DNA from: Flexivirga endophytica | GTDB lineage: Bacteria; Actinomycetota; Actinomycetes; Actinomycetales; Dermatophilaceae | Direction of reading: 5' to 3' | NCBI RefSeq assembly: GCF_014640635.1 | Contig: NZ_BMHI01000003.1 | Coordinates: 1-64,000, forward strand | DNA length: 64,000 bases | Shown here: one piece after another, positions 42,936 through 51,491 of the stretch | How the letters are laid out: each line of letters opens with the position of its first letter | Numbering within the stretch: the stretch's first letter is position 1 | Notes under the pieces: model-generated | What the model was told of the DNA's origin: nothing | Seen by the model: the letters and a program-made list of their open reading frames with translations, nothing else | The model's database searches: none | Made by a program: the position numbers and the translations under genes

Positions 42936-44138
42936 CTAGATCTTGGCGACCTGGTTGAACGACAGCTCGACCGGGGTCTCCCGGCCGAAGATGGACACCA
43001 GCACCTTGAGCTTCTGGGTGTCGGTGTTGATCTCGGAGATCGACGCGGGCAGGGTCTCGAACGGACCCTCCATGACGGTCACGGACTCGCCGACCTCGAA
43101 GTCGACGTCCGCACCGGAGGCGGCCTTGCCCGGCTTGGCAGCCGAACCGGAAGTGGCAGCAGCGCCGGCCTCGGCCTCGCCCGCCGGCTCCTCGAAGACC
43201 GGGTTGAGCATGGTCACGACCTCGTCGATCGACAGCGGCGACGGCTGGTGGGCGTTGCCCACGAACCCGGTCACACCGGGCGTGTGGCGCACCGCGCCCC
43301 AGCTCTCGTCGGTCAGATCCATGCGCACCAGCACGTATCCGGGCATCCGCACGCGGGTGCCGGTCTTGCGCTGGGAGTTCTTGATCTCGGTGAACTCCTC
43401 CATGGGGACCTCGACCTGGAAGATGTAGTCCTCCATGTTGAGGCTCGTCATGCGGGTCTCGAGGTTGGCCTTGACGCGCTTCTCGTAGCCGGCGTAGGAG
43501 TGCACGACATACCACTCACCGAACTGCATCTTGAGGTCGGCGATGTAGGCCGCGCGCTGCTCCTCGGCGCTGAGCTCCGGAGCGTCCTCCTCGGAGTCGC
43601 CGTCGGCCTCGGTGTCGTCTGCGGAGTCGTCGCTCGCAACGTCCTCACCCAGGTCGGCGGCCTCGCCGGCGACCTCGGCCTCGGCCTCTTCGGAGCCCTC
43701 GGCGCCGTCGACGGCCTCTTCGTCGCGCTCGGCGTCCGCTTCGGCGGCGGCGTCACCGTCGGCCTCGGCGATCTCGGCGTCGATCTGCGGGTCGTCGGCG
43801 ACGTCGTCCGCGGAAAGGTCGACGTCATTGCCGTCGTCCTCGGTGTCGGACTCGGTCCGGTGGATCGCGGCCAGCTCGGCCGGGTCCTCCGGGTCGGCAC
43901 CCTCACGGGTCGAGTCCAGCGCCTGCTCGGTGTCGCTGTCGCCATCGGCGACGTCGAGGTCGTCCTCGATCGTCTCGCGCATGTCGTCCGCGGGGGCGTC
44001 GCTGTCGGCCTGGCGCTCGATGTCCAACGCCTCGGCGTCCTGGGCATCCTCAGCGCGCAGGTCGGCGCCCCACGCCTCGTTCTCGGCGCGGGTCGCGTCC
44101 ACCTCCGCAGTCTCCTGCGGGTCCAGCTCGCCAGTCAT
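42936..44138 (-). CDS. nusG: Transcription antitermination factor NusG with a very long acidic N-terminal arm
   Basis: The 400-aa product has the NGN domain from about residue 205 ([21 protein letters not shown] ... in parts: [24 protein letters not shown]) and the C-terminal KOW domain ([19 protein letters not shown]). The first 200 or so residues are dominated by Asp, Glu and Ala. An Ala/Gly/Lys linker of about 30 residues separates NGN and KOW. Actinobacterial NusG often has an acidic extension, but this one is longer than I expect. The order secE-nusG-rplK-rplA is conserved. Confidence 0.95.
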   Translation of the reverse strand: MTGELDPQETAEVDATRAENEAWGADLRAEDAQDAEALDIERQADSDAPADDMRETIEDDLDVADGDSDTEQALDSTREGADPEDPAELAAIHRTESDTEDDGNDVDLSADDVADDPQIDAEIAEADGDAAAEADAERDEEAVDGAEGSEEAEAEVAGEAADLGEDVASDDSADDTEADGDSEEDAPELSAEEQRAAYIADLKMQFGEWYVVHSYAGYEKRVKANLETRMTSLNMEDYIFQVEVPMEEFTEIKNSQRKTGTRVRMPGYVLVRMDLTDESWGAVRHTPGVTGFVGNAHQPSPLSIDEVVTMLNPVFEEPAGEAEAGAAATSGSAAKPGKAASGADVDFEVGESVTVMEGPFETLPASISEINTDTQKLKVLVSIFGRETPVELSFNQVAKI

Positions 44139-44210
44139 TGCCCTGCTTTCCTTGATGTTCCGTGTCGTACCGGATGCTGCACGTGTATGGCGCCCTCGGC
44201 GTCATACGCC

Positions 44211-44453
44211 TCAGGCGAAGGTCCAGTCGACGAGGTGCACCAGCAGTTGGTCCAAGCCGACGACGTAGGCCATCAGGATCGCCAGGAAGACGATCAGCGC
44301 GATGGTGTAGCTGGTCAGCTCGTCGCGAGTCGGCCGCACCACCTTGCGCAGCTCGTCGATGACCTGCCGGATGAACAGCAGGATCGTCCCGAAGATGCCG
44401 CCCTTGGGCTTCTCGTCGGCGGAGCCGCGTGTCGAGGCGGTGCTCGTGCTCAC
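44211..44453 (-). CDS. secE: Preprotein translocase subunit SecE
   Basis: The 80-aa product has a short cytoplasmic N-terminus, the conserved amphipathic FIRQVIDELRKVVRPTRDEL and one membrane segment (SYTIALIVFLAILMAYVVGL). SecE clamps SecY in the translocon. The GTG at 44453 is chosen because AGGAG lies 5 bases upstream; upstream codons in frame run into the tRNA-Trp gene. nusG follows after 72 bases. Confidence 0.95.
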   Translation of the reverse strand: MSTSTASTRGSADEKPKGGIFGTILLFIRQVIDELRKVVRPTRDELTSYTIALIVFLAILMAYVVGLDQLLVHLVDWTFA

Positions 44454-44491
44454 GGTGACTCCTACATGTCGTTGGTGCTGGTGCTGTCGTG

Positions 44492-44564
44492 CAGGGCACG
44501 AGGGACTTGAACCCCCAACCCCCGGTTTTGGAGACCGGTGCTCTGCCAATTGAGCTAGTGCCCT
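44492..44564 (-). tRNA. tRNA-Trp (anticodon CCA)
   Basis: The 73-base minus-strand sequence has acceptor AGGGCAC pairing with GTGCCCT and a D-arm GCTCAATTGGCAGAGC. Anticodon arm CCGGT-CTCCAAA-ACCGG gives CCA, and GGTTCAAGTCC forms the T-loop. No CCA tail is encoded. It lies directly upstream of secE, as in many bacteria. Confidence 0.96.
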
Positions 44565-44744
44565 CCGAGCTTTCAAGCCTGGTTTCACGCCAGTTTCGGG
44601 CATGCCACATCAGCTTGAGATTGATCGGTGGATCAAGCATACGGGTTATGGCCCGCTCCTCACAAAACGGTGGCCGGTCGATCGAGGTTCCCCGCGAGAG
44701 CACTTCACCGGGCGACCGCCGAGCGCAGCGCGCCATGTCGCGAC

Positions 44745-45590
44745 TCAGTGACCGTCGGCGCCACCGGCGGCGCGATACGCCGAAGGCGTCATGGGCACCT
44801 GCCGGTCGCAGCCCAGGTTGGTGCATTCGCACGCATACGGGAACTCGCTCTCCGACGGCGCCTTGTCCCCGAGCGACGCGCGGAAGGCGGCGATCTGCAC
44901 GTCGGTCACGGCGTTCTCCTCCCGTCGTATGGCGCGGCGCTGCTCGCCGTCGCGGGCCCGCGGACCGGCATCCAGCAGAGGCCGGAACAGCTCGGCCAGC
45001 ACTCGCTCGCTCTCGTCCTCGTCCTGACCGCCGTCCATCTCGACACCGGCCAGGGCACGCTCAGCGGCGTCGCGCCGGATTCGGTCGGTGAGCAGCGCGT
45101 CCCGCTCCAACCGGCGACGGCGGGCACGCTCCTCGTCGCTCTCCTGCGCCAGCGGCGTCGGACTGTTGCGGATGCCCAGGCTGCGAGCGGTGAACTCCGT
45201 GGAGGGCAGCAACCAGACACCGTGCCGATTACCGGCCATCACCGGCTGCACCAGGTGCGGGAACAGTTGCGGGCCCTCCACCACGACCAGCGGGCCGCTG
45301 CCGCGAGCCACGATGTCGTCGACGATCATCGCGAAGCGCTCGGCGGCGTAATCGACGAAGTTCGCCGCCTGCTGCTCGGCGTCCGGGTCGATGTGCGACT
45401 GCTGGTAGTCCATGGCATGTGTGCGAGCCATCACCGGGTGGGTGGCCGGATCGGTGCGCTCCACGTGCGCGAACGTGTAGGCGTCGACCGGGTGGAGCCG
45501 CAGGTCGTGGCGGTAGGCGAGACGTCGCGACAGCGTCGACTTGCCGGCGCCGCTTCCGCCGCCGATCCACAGCACATGCGACAGGTCCAT
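44745..45590 (-). CDS. P-loop kinase-like protein with a C-terminal Cys-rich tail
   Basis: The 281-aa product begins MDLSHVLWIGGGSGAGKST, with the Walker A motif GGGSGAGKST at about residues 10-19. DAYTF and VVVEGPQLFP lie in positions expected of a small-molecule kinase fold. The C-terminus reads CECTNLGCDRQVPMTPSAYRA, with three closely spaced Cys that could bind zinc. I do not recognise a named family. It ends about 180 bases before the tRNA-Trp gene on the same strand and is probably an independent gene. Confidence 0.6.
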   Translation of the reverse strand: MDLSHVLWIGGGSGAGKSTLSRRLAYRHDLRLHPVDAYTFAHVERTDPATHPVMARTHAMDYQQSHIDPDAEQQAANFVDYAAERFAMIVDDIVARGSGPLVVVEGPQLFPHLVQPVMAGNRHGVWLLPSTEFTARSLGIRNSPTPLAQESDEERARRRRLERDALLTDRIRRDAAERALAGVEMDGGQDEDESERVLAELFRPLLDAGPRARDGEQRRAIRREENAVTDVQIAAFRASLGDKAPSESEFPYACECTNLGCDRQVPMTPSAYRAAGGADGH

Positions 45591-45756
45591 GCGTGCAGCC
45601 TAAGAGGGTTCGACCACGATCACACAGAAACCATCAATGACTTTTGCTGAATCTTTTGGCTTCTAACGCTCACTTAACGTCATTCGCTGGCTAGCCTCGA
45701 ATACGCCAGGCCGCAGAACCCCTGCTGCGCCTCGCCGAGAAGATAGAGGTCAAGAC

Positions 45757-47511
45757 ATGCACCGGACCAGCACGTTCCGCACCGTCGGAGTGGCCGCCAT
45801 CGCACTCGCGACGGTCGCCTCCGCACCGGGCGCCCAGGCCGCCGCCGCGGCGCCGTCATACACCGTCGATGTCGGCACGATCGGCACCTACAACCACCCG
45901 ACCGACACCCCCGCCGCGCCGTTCATCGACGCCGACGGCACCTTCCACTTCCAGCAGTCCGCCTCCCTCTACAGCGCGGACAGCGTGCACGAGTGGGAGT
46001 TCTACACCGGCAAGGACATGGACACCGCCACCAAGGACGAAGCACTGTCCACGGCCGCGGATCCTGCCAACCCGCAGGACAGGAACGACGACACCGTATG
46101 GCGCTGCCTCAACGGTCCGACCGGCCGCGAAGCCACCGCGACCCCGACACCGACGGGGTACTCCTTCGCCAACTACTGCGATCTGGTCGGCACCTGGGTC
46201 GACCCGGACACCGGCAACTGGATCGGCTTGGTGCACAACGAGTTCACCCCGAAGCCGTTCGCCGACGGCCTGCACTACGACGCGATCGACTACGCCGTCT
46301 CGACCGACCACGGCAAGACCTGGAAGATCAAGGGCCACGCGCTCACGTCGCCATACAGCACGAAGCGCGGCGACACGAAGGCGTTCCCCGAGCAGACCTA
46401 TTACTACGGCGACGGCGACCCGCGGTTGTTCGTCGACATGAAGTCCGGCTACTTCTACGTCTATTACGGCTCGCGGATCGTCGACAAGGGCGGCAGTTGG
46501 GGCGGCTTCACCGAGCACGTCGCACGTGCCCCGATCAGCGGCAAGATGGCGACCGGCACGTGGCAGAAGTACTACGACGGCGCGTGGCAGCAGCCGGGTG
46601 TCGGCGGCAAGGAGAGCGGCGTCGTCTCGACCGACAGCTCGGCGACCGGGTATATCGCGCCCGACAAGGAGTACGACCCCACGAACAAGGGCACCTGGCG
46701 CCAGCAGCAGGCCGACGGCACCCTGCCGCCCAACTCCGACCTGTTCATCCTGAACATCGCGTATGACGCCTACCTCGGCAAATACATCGGCACCCCGGAA
46801 CGTATGTCGGACAACACCCCGCAGCGCATCTACGCCACGGACGACCTGGCCCACCCGAAGTGGGAGCTGGTCGGCGACACCGGCTCGGCATACGCCAACA
46901 GCAGTTGGTACCGCTGGCTGATCGACCCGGTCAGCAAGACACAGGGCACCACGGTCGGCAAGACCTTCCGCAGCTATTGCTCGATCGCCTGCGCCAACGG
47001 TTCCGACGGCGACTACGCGACGATCACCATCGACAGCGACCAGCCGGCGAAGTCCCCCGTGCGCGCCGGGCAGGACTACCTGCTGACCGCCGGCGGCGGA
47101 GTGCTGGGCACCGTGGGCTCCAAAGCTGTTGTGACGCGAGGTAATTCAGCCTCCGCGCACTGGAACTTCACCTCGAACGAGGACGGTTCCTACACGGTCG
47201 TGAATGCCGCTTCCGGGCTGGCCCTCGGTGTCGATGACACGGGCAGGGCCGGTCGTGCCTGGGGCGCGACGACGAAGGTGTCATCGGTGGCCGAGTCCGG
47301 GCCGGCCGCAGGACAGCAGTGGTTCATCCAGGCCACGAAGGGCAAGGGTGGCAACGCTTTCCGCCTGGTCAACCGCTACAGCGGCCTCGTGCTGGACCTC
47401 GGCGGCAACACGGGCAGCGACGCGCTGACCCAGCCCTACCGAAACTGGATCGGTGCGCCCGGCACCCCGAAGCCGGCCACCCAGGCAGTGCGCCTGCTGC
47501 CCGTTGGCTGA
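45757..47511 (+). CDS. Secreted beta-propeller/ricin-lectin domain protein
   Basis: The 584-aa protein has a signal peptide ending near GAQAAAAA (residue 33). The long catalytic- or binding-type region has blades such as FIDADGTFHFQQS, GLHYDAIDYAVSTDHGKTW and YYYGDGDPRLFVDMKSGYFYVYYG, suggestive of a glycan-related beta-propeller. The last 130 residues resemble a ricin-type beta-trefoil (LGTVGSKAVV, YTVVNAASGLALGVDD, FRLVNRYSGLVLDLGG). It is probably an extracellular glycan-binding or glycan-cleaving protein. Catalytic residues cannot be named. AGAGGT lies 7 bases upstream of the ATG. Confidence 0.65.
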   Translation: MHRTSTFRTVGVAAIALATVASAPGAQAAAAAPSYTVDVGTIGTYNHPTDTPAAPFIDADGTFHFQQSASLYSADSVHEWEFYTGKDMDTATKDEALSTAADPANPQDRNDDTVWRCLNGPTGREATATPTPTGYSFANYCDLVGTWVDPDTGNWIGLVHNEFTPKPFADGLHYDAIDYAVSTDHGKTWKIKGHALTSPYSTKRGDTKAFPEQTYYYGDGDPRLFVDMKSGYFYVYYGSRIVDKGGSWGGFTEHVARAPISGKMATGTWQKYYDGAWQQPGVGGKESGVVSTDSSATGYIAPDKEYDPTNKGTWRQQQADGTLPPNSDLFILNIAYDAYLGKYIGTPERMSDNTPQRIYATDDLAHPKWELVGDTGSAYANSSWYRWLIDPVSKTQGTTVGKTFRSYCSIACANGSDGDYATITIDSDQPAKSPVRAGQDYLLTAGGGVLGTVGSKAVVTRGNSASAHWNFTSNEDGSYTVVNAASGLALGVDDTGRAGRAWGATTKVSSVAESGPAAGQQWFIQATKGKGGNAFRLVNRYSGLVLDLGGNTGSDALTQPYRNWIGAPGTPKPATQAVRLLPVG

Positions 47512-47557
47512 GCCACCTGGCAGGAGACACCGCATCGCATTCCACTAGGTTCGGGTC

Positions 47558-48649
47558 ATGCCGGGCCAGACGGACGCTGACCGGTCGCTGCACCCGCAGC
47601 GGCCGGTCGGCGCGTCTGCGCGGTCGGTCCTTGCCCTGCCGAAGGCCCACCTGCACCTGCACTTCACCGGCTCACTGCGGATCGCGAGCCTGCGGGAACT
47701 GGCCGTCAAACACGGCGTGCGACTGCCCGAATCACTGCTGGCCGACTGGCCGCCGACGCTGTCGGCCCGCGACGAGCGCGGCTGGTTCCGTTTCCAGCGC
47801 CTGTATGACGCCGCGCGCGCGTGCGTGAAGGACGAGTCCGACCTGCGCCGCCTCGTGCGGGAGGCAGCCGAGGACGACGTCGCGGAGGGCTCACGCTGGC
47901 TGGAGATCCAGGTCGACCCCACGTCGTACGCCGGCGGGCTGGGCGGGATCACCCCAGCGCTGGAAATCGTGCTGGACGAGGCGCGGTCCGCGAGCGCCGA
48001 CCTCCCGATCGGGGTGGGAGTGATCGTCGCCGCCTCGCGGCTGAAGCACCCGATGGACGCCCGCGCGCTCGCCCGGCTGGCCGCGAAGCACGCGGGCGAT
48101 CAGCCCGGTGAGGTCGTCGGCTTCGGCCTCTCGAACGACGAACGCCGCGGCACCACAACAGATTTCGCGCCGGCGTTCAGGATCGCCCGCAGGGCCGGCC
48201 TGGCCAGCGTGCCGCACTCGGGCGAGCTGCTCGGACCCGACGCGATCACCGAGACCGTGGCATCACTGCAACCGACCCGGCTGGGTCACGGGGTGCGGTC
48301 GGTCGAATCACGCTCGGTGCTCAACCGGGTGATCGACTCCGGCATCGCGCTCGAGGTCTGCCCGGGTTCGAACGTCGCGCTCGGCGTCTACCAGGCACCC
48401 GACGAGGTGCCCCTGCGCACCTTGGTCGACGCCGGAGCGACGGTCGCGCTCGGCGCCGACGACCCACTGCTCTTCGGCAATCGCCTTGCGGATCAATACC
48501 GTTCGGCCCGCGAGGACCACGACTTCACCGACCACGAGCTGGCCGCGCTGGCCCGGTCGTCCATCGACGCATCGCTGGCGCCGGCGGACGTGCGCCGGGC
48601 GGCATACGACGACATCGACCGCTGGCTGGTGTCAGTTCCGGGCGACTAG
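47558..48649 (+). CDS. Adenosine deaminase family protein
   Basis: The 363-aa product has the amidohydrolase metal and active-site set: KAHLHLHFTGSL, SVPHSGELLG, LGHGVRS and LGADDPLLFG. The second to fourth motifs hold the expected His, Glu and Asp residues. The first 25 residues before the HxH region are low-complexity. It should deaminate adenosine or a related purine. TAGGTT lies 6 bases before the ATG with no ribosome site, which suggests a leaderless mRNA. The 3' end overlaps the convergent nudix gene by 18 bases. Confidence 0.87.
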   Translation: MPGQTDADRSLHPQRPVGASARSVLALPKAHLHLHFTGSLRIASLRELAVKHGVRLPESLLADWPPTLSARDERGWFRFQRLYDAARACVKDESDLRRLVREAAEDDVAEGSRWLEIQVDPTSYAGGLGGITPALEIVLDEARSASADLPIGVGVIVAASRLKHPMDARALARLAAKHAGDQPGEVVGFGLSNDERRGTTTDFAPAFRIARRAGLASVPHSGELLGPDAITETVASLQPTRLGHGVRSVESRSVLNRVIDSGIALEVCPGSNVALGVYQAPDEVPLRTLVDAGATVALGADDPLLFGNRLADQYRSAREDHDFTDHELAALARSSIDASLAPADVRRAAYDDIDRWLVSVPGD

Positions 48650-49057
48650 CTCGAGGGCACGGTCGACGATCGCGACCCGGGGACCCGCGTCGCCGACCTC
48701 CGTGAGCCGGATCCACCGAGCGAAGTCGGTCGTGCCGTCGACCTCGGTGGTGCCGAGCTGACCACCGGTGATCGTGGCATCGAAGAGCACCCGCACCGAC
48801 TTGAAGGGGCGCCCGCGGCCATCATCGGCGACCGTGAACGAGTCGGTCGTCAGTGGAGCACCTACCCGGACGTGGTAGCCGGTCTCCTCGTAGAGCTCGC
48901 GCACCACGGCTTCTTCGATCGACTCGTCGAATTCCACGCCACCGCCCGGCAACGTCCAGCCCGGCGTGCTCCCGTTGAACCAGCTGAGCAGGATCGCGCC
49001 GTCCCGGACGATCACGGCATATGCCGCCAGCCTGGTGTCGTATTCGGTGAAATGCAT
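48632..49057 (-). CDS. Nudix hydrolase
   Basis: The 141-aa product contains a full nudix box, GGVEFDESIEEAVVRELYEE followed by TGY, matching Gx5Ex7REUxEExGU. It should hydrolyse a nucleoside diphosphate linked to another moiety; the substrate is not predictable. The start MHFTEYDTRLAAYAV is preferred; the longer frame to 49204 has no homology features. It converges on the adenosine deaminase gene. Confidence 0.88.
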   Translation of the reverse strand: MHFTEYDTRLAAYAVIVRDGAILLSWFNGSTPGWTLPGGGVEFDESIEEAVVRELYEETGYHVRVGAPLTTDSFTVADDGRGRPFKSVRVLFDATITGGQLGTTEVDGTTDFARWIRLTEVGDAGPRVAIVDRALELVARN

Positions 49058-49098
49058 GGGCGGCATCCTCGCACGGGAGGCCCTCCCACCACAGGCGC

Positions 49099-49470
49099 TC
49101 ACCAGCGCAGGCCGGCCTCCTCCAGCGTCGCCTCGACCTCGAGGCGTTCGACCGAGGACCACTCCCGAGGCGGCAGACCGTCGTCCACTTGTAGTGCGGT
49201 GCAACAGGATTCGAGCACGTCGTCATACGCCAGGGTGGTGGCCCGCAATCGGTGCACGCGCGCCGCCGCCTGCGACGACCGCAACACGTCGAGCTCGGCA
49301 TACAGCCGGGTCAGGTCGGCGGAGAGCCGGCCGATGTCCCGGGGAACCGGCGACGGCCCGCGACGCTTCGCAGGGCGCGGCATGATCCAGTGGTGCACCG
49401 CCTTGTCGGCGGCGACCAGCAGAGCCGCCGGCGCCACACACACCGCCGCATATTGGATCAATCGCCACAT
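49099..49470 (-). CDS. Small membrane-anchored protein of unknown function
   Basis: The 123-aa product begins MWRLIQYAAVCVAPAALLVA, a probable single membrane segment. A basic stretch (PRPAKRRGPSP) and a helical soluble part (IGRLSADLTRLYAELDVLRSS) that may form a coiled coil follow. GGGAGG lies 5 bases before the ATG, which supports the start. I do not recognise the family. It lies between the nudix and MFS genes, all on the minus strand. Confidence 0.6.
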   Translation of the reverse strand: MWRLIQYAAVCVAPAALLVAADKAVHHWIMPRPAKRRGPSPVPRDIGRLSADLTRLYAELDVLRSSQAAARVHRLRATTLAYDDVLESCCTALQVDDGLPPREWSSVERLEVEATLEEAGLRW

Positions 49471-49541
49471 CGCGACCTCCCACGTGCCACTTCCATGGTG
49501 ACACCGAGCGGGCTTCGGCGCGAGTGGTCCGACCCGGCCGG

Positions 49542-50828
49542 TCAGCTCGCGTGCGCAGCCGGCACGCTGCACGGGCACGGCGGCACATCCGGAGTCGGCA
49601 GCGAGTGACGACCACGGTGCACGACGGCGGAGCCGGCGACGGAAGCGCCCGCGAGCAGCGCCACCGCACCGGCGTAGCCGAGGCTGGTCGACCGCAGTCC
49701 CACGTGGGTGGTGAGGACACCGGCGACGACGGCCGGAATGCTGAACGCCAGGTATGACGCGGTGTAGACGCTTGCGATCAGCGCCGCGCGGTCGGCGGGT
49801 GACGCCGACGCGGTGACCGTCCGGAACGCCCCCATGAAGGACAGCCCGAAGCCGACGCCCGCGATCGCCGAGCCGACCAGCAGCAGCCAGACCCACAACT
49901 GCCCGATGGCCAGTGCCGTCACCGCGAGTCCGCCGATGAGGGTCAGGCAGCCTGCCGTCATCGCGGTGCTCGCAGCCAGTCCGCGGCCGGCGACGGGAGC
50001 AGCGGCGCCGGTGGCCATCAGCAGGAAGATCAGCAGCCCGCCCCAGAGGTGGTTCGCCGAACCGGCGAGCTGCCCCGCGAGCGCAGGACCCAGCGAGAGG
50101 TAGAGACCGCCGAGCGACCAGGTCGCGATGAGGCACGGCAGCGCCGCGAGGAAGGCGCGACGCGAACTCACCGGCACACTGACCGTCGGCCGCAAAGACG
50201 CGACCGCGCCCGGCGACCGATGGCCCGGCTCCGGCATCCGGGCGACGGCCGCCAGTCCGATCACGGTGGTGGCCAACATGATCCAGTAGATGAGTCGTGT
50301 GGGGTTCGGCCCGTACTGCACGAGCACGCTGGTCACCATCGCGCCGAGCGCGAGGCCGAATGACGGCGCACAACTGTTGACCAGGGATGCCGTCGCCGCA
50401 CGGCTGGGCGGCTGCAGCTCGAGCAGCGCTGCGCTCAACGCGCTGGTGGCGGCGCCGGTTGCCAGGCCTTGCACGCCGCGGGCGACATACAACGCGGTCA
50501 GCCCGTGCGCGCCGAGGAACAGCACCATCGCGAGTGCCTCGGCGACCAGTGCGCCGACGATCACGGGGCGTCGCCCGATGTGGTCGGACAACGCTCCGAG
50601 GATCAGTAGGGCGGCGAGCAGGGTGACCGCGTAGACCGCAAACACCGCCGTCACCGTGATCGCCGAGAGATGCCACTGCGCCGCGTATGTCGGGTAGAGC
50701 GGCGACGGCGCGCTCGCCGCGAACATGAGCAGCGCGAGCAGGCTTGCGATCAGCCAGAACGAACCGGATCCGGTTCTCAGCACCGTCCGGCCGCGGACGC
50801 TCTTCGCTTCGCTGATCTCGCTGTGCAT
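49542..50828 (-). CDS. MFS transporter, drug efflux type
   Basis: The 428-aa protein has about 12 membrane helices, SPLYPTYAAQWHLS near the first loop and the motif A segment GALSDHIGRRPVIV. It is divergent from a MarR regulator gene across a 63-base gap with a perfect operator palindrome, so efflux is probably derepressed by a MarR ligand. ATG at 50828 is preferred; a GTG at 50840 adds four residues. Confidence 0.87.
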   Translation of the reverse strand: MHSEISEAKSVRGRTVLRTGSGSFWLIASLLALLMFAASAPSPLYPTYAAQWHLSAITVTAVFAVYAVTLLAALLILGALSDHIGRRPVIVGALVAEALAMVLFLGAHGLTALYVARGVQGLATGAATSALSAALLELQPPSRAATASLVNSCAPSFGLALGAMVTSVLVQYGPNPTRLIYWIMLATTVIGLAAVARMPEPGHRSPGAVASLRPTVSVPVSSRRAFLAALPCLIATWSLGGLYLSLGPALAGQLAGSANHLWGGLLIFLLMATGAAAPVAGRGLAASTAMTAGCLTLIGGLAVTALAIGQLWVWLLLVGSAIAGVGFGLSFMGAFRTVTASASPADRAALIASVYTASYLAFSIPAVVAGVLTTHVGLRSTSLGYAGAVALLAGASVAGSAVVHRGRHSLPTPDVPPCPCSVPAAHAS

Positions 50829-50848
50829 ACCAACCCCCACGGGAAACT

Positions 50849-50864
50849 AGTTTGGATTCAAACT
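50849..50864. promoter_or_regulatory. Candidate MarR operator between the MFS and MarR genes
   Basis: AGTTTG-GATT-CAAACT has perfect 6-bp arms and overlaps a second palindrome, AAACTAGTTT (50844-50853). It lies in the divergent promoter gap. Confidence 0.65.
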
Positions 50865-50891
50865 TTATTCTCGCGACGTTACGCTTTCGCG

Positions 50892-51491
50892 ATGGGAGCG
50901 CGCAACGAAAATCACCGAGCGGACGAGAGCAGCGATCCCATCGCCCGGGTGCTGGAAGGCTGGCGGGTCGAGCGCCCGGACCTCGACGTCGCCCCCATCG
51001 CCGTGACCGCTCGCCTCTCCCGACTGAGACAGGCACTCGGCACCCGGCTCGAGGCGGTCTTCGCCGCCCATGGCCTCAGTGGTGCCGACTTCGCCGTGCT
51101 CGCCACGATCGTGCGGACGGGTGGCGATCCGTTGTCGCAGCGCCGGCTCGGGGAGGAGCTCAATCTGACGCCGGGGACGATCAGTGTCCGTGTCGACCGG
51201 CTGGTTCGCGACGGACTTGTCGCGCGAGTGCCCGACCCCGCGGACGGCCGCGGCCAACTCGTCGGGCTGTCCGGTGCCGGACGTCAGCGTTTCGAGGCGT
51301 GCGCTCCGGAGCACCTGGCCAATGCTCGACTGCTGACGAGCGGCATCACCCGAAGCGAGTTCGACGAGCTCGGCCGACTGCTCGGAAAGCTGCTGACCTC
51401 ACTCGACCCCGATCAACCGAACGCCGAGGGCGAGACCCGCCAGAGGCACCAGGCGACTACAGCTCGTGGCCGACGAAGATCGGCTCGTTGA
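50892..51491 (+). CDS. MarR family transcriptional regulator
   Basis: The 199-aa product has the MarR winged helix at about residues 55-120 (GLSGADFAVLATIVRTGGDPLSQRRLGEELN, then TPGTISVRVDRLVRDGLVARVPDPADGR, quoted in parts: SGADFAVLATIV, TPGTISVRVDRLVRDGL). The gene is divergent from the MFS exporter gene and probably represses both. Its 3' end overlaps the convergent murB gene by 35 bases. Confidence 0.88.
   Translation: MGARNENHRADESSDPIARVLEGWRVERPDLDVAPIAVTARLSRLRQALGTRLEAVFAAHGLSGADFAVLATIVRTGGDPLSQRRLGEELNLTPGTISVRVDRLVRDGLVARVPDPADGRGQLVGLSGAGRQRFEACAPEHLANARLLTSGITRSEFDELGRLLGKLLTSLDPDQPNAEGETRQRHQATTARGRRRSAR

Noticed and set aside
49099-51036. 645-codon minus-strand frame spanning the MFS gene
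   Set aside because: It reads the MFS gene out of frame. Only its last 123 codons, after a good ribosome site at 49470, form a plausible protein.
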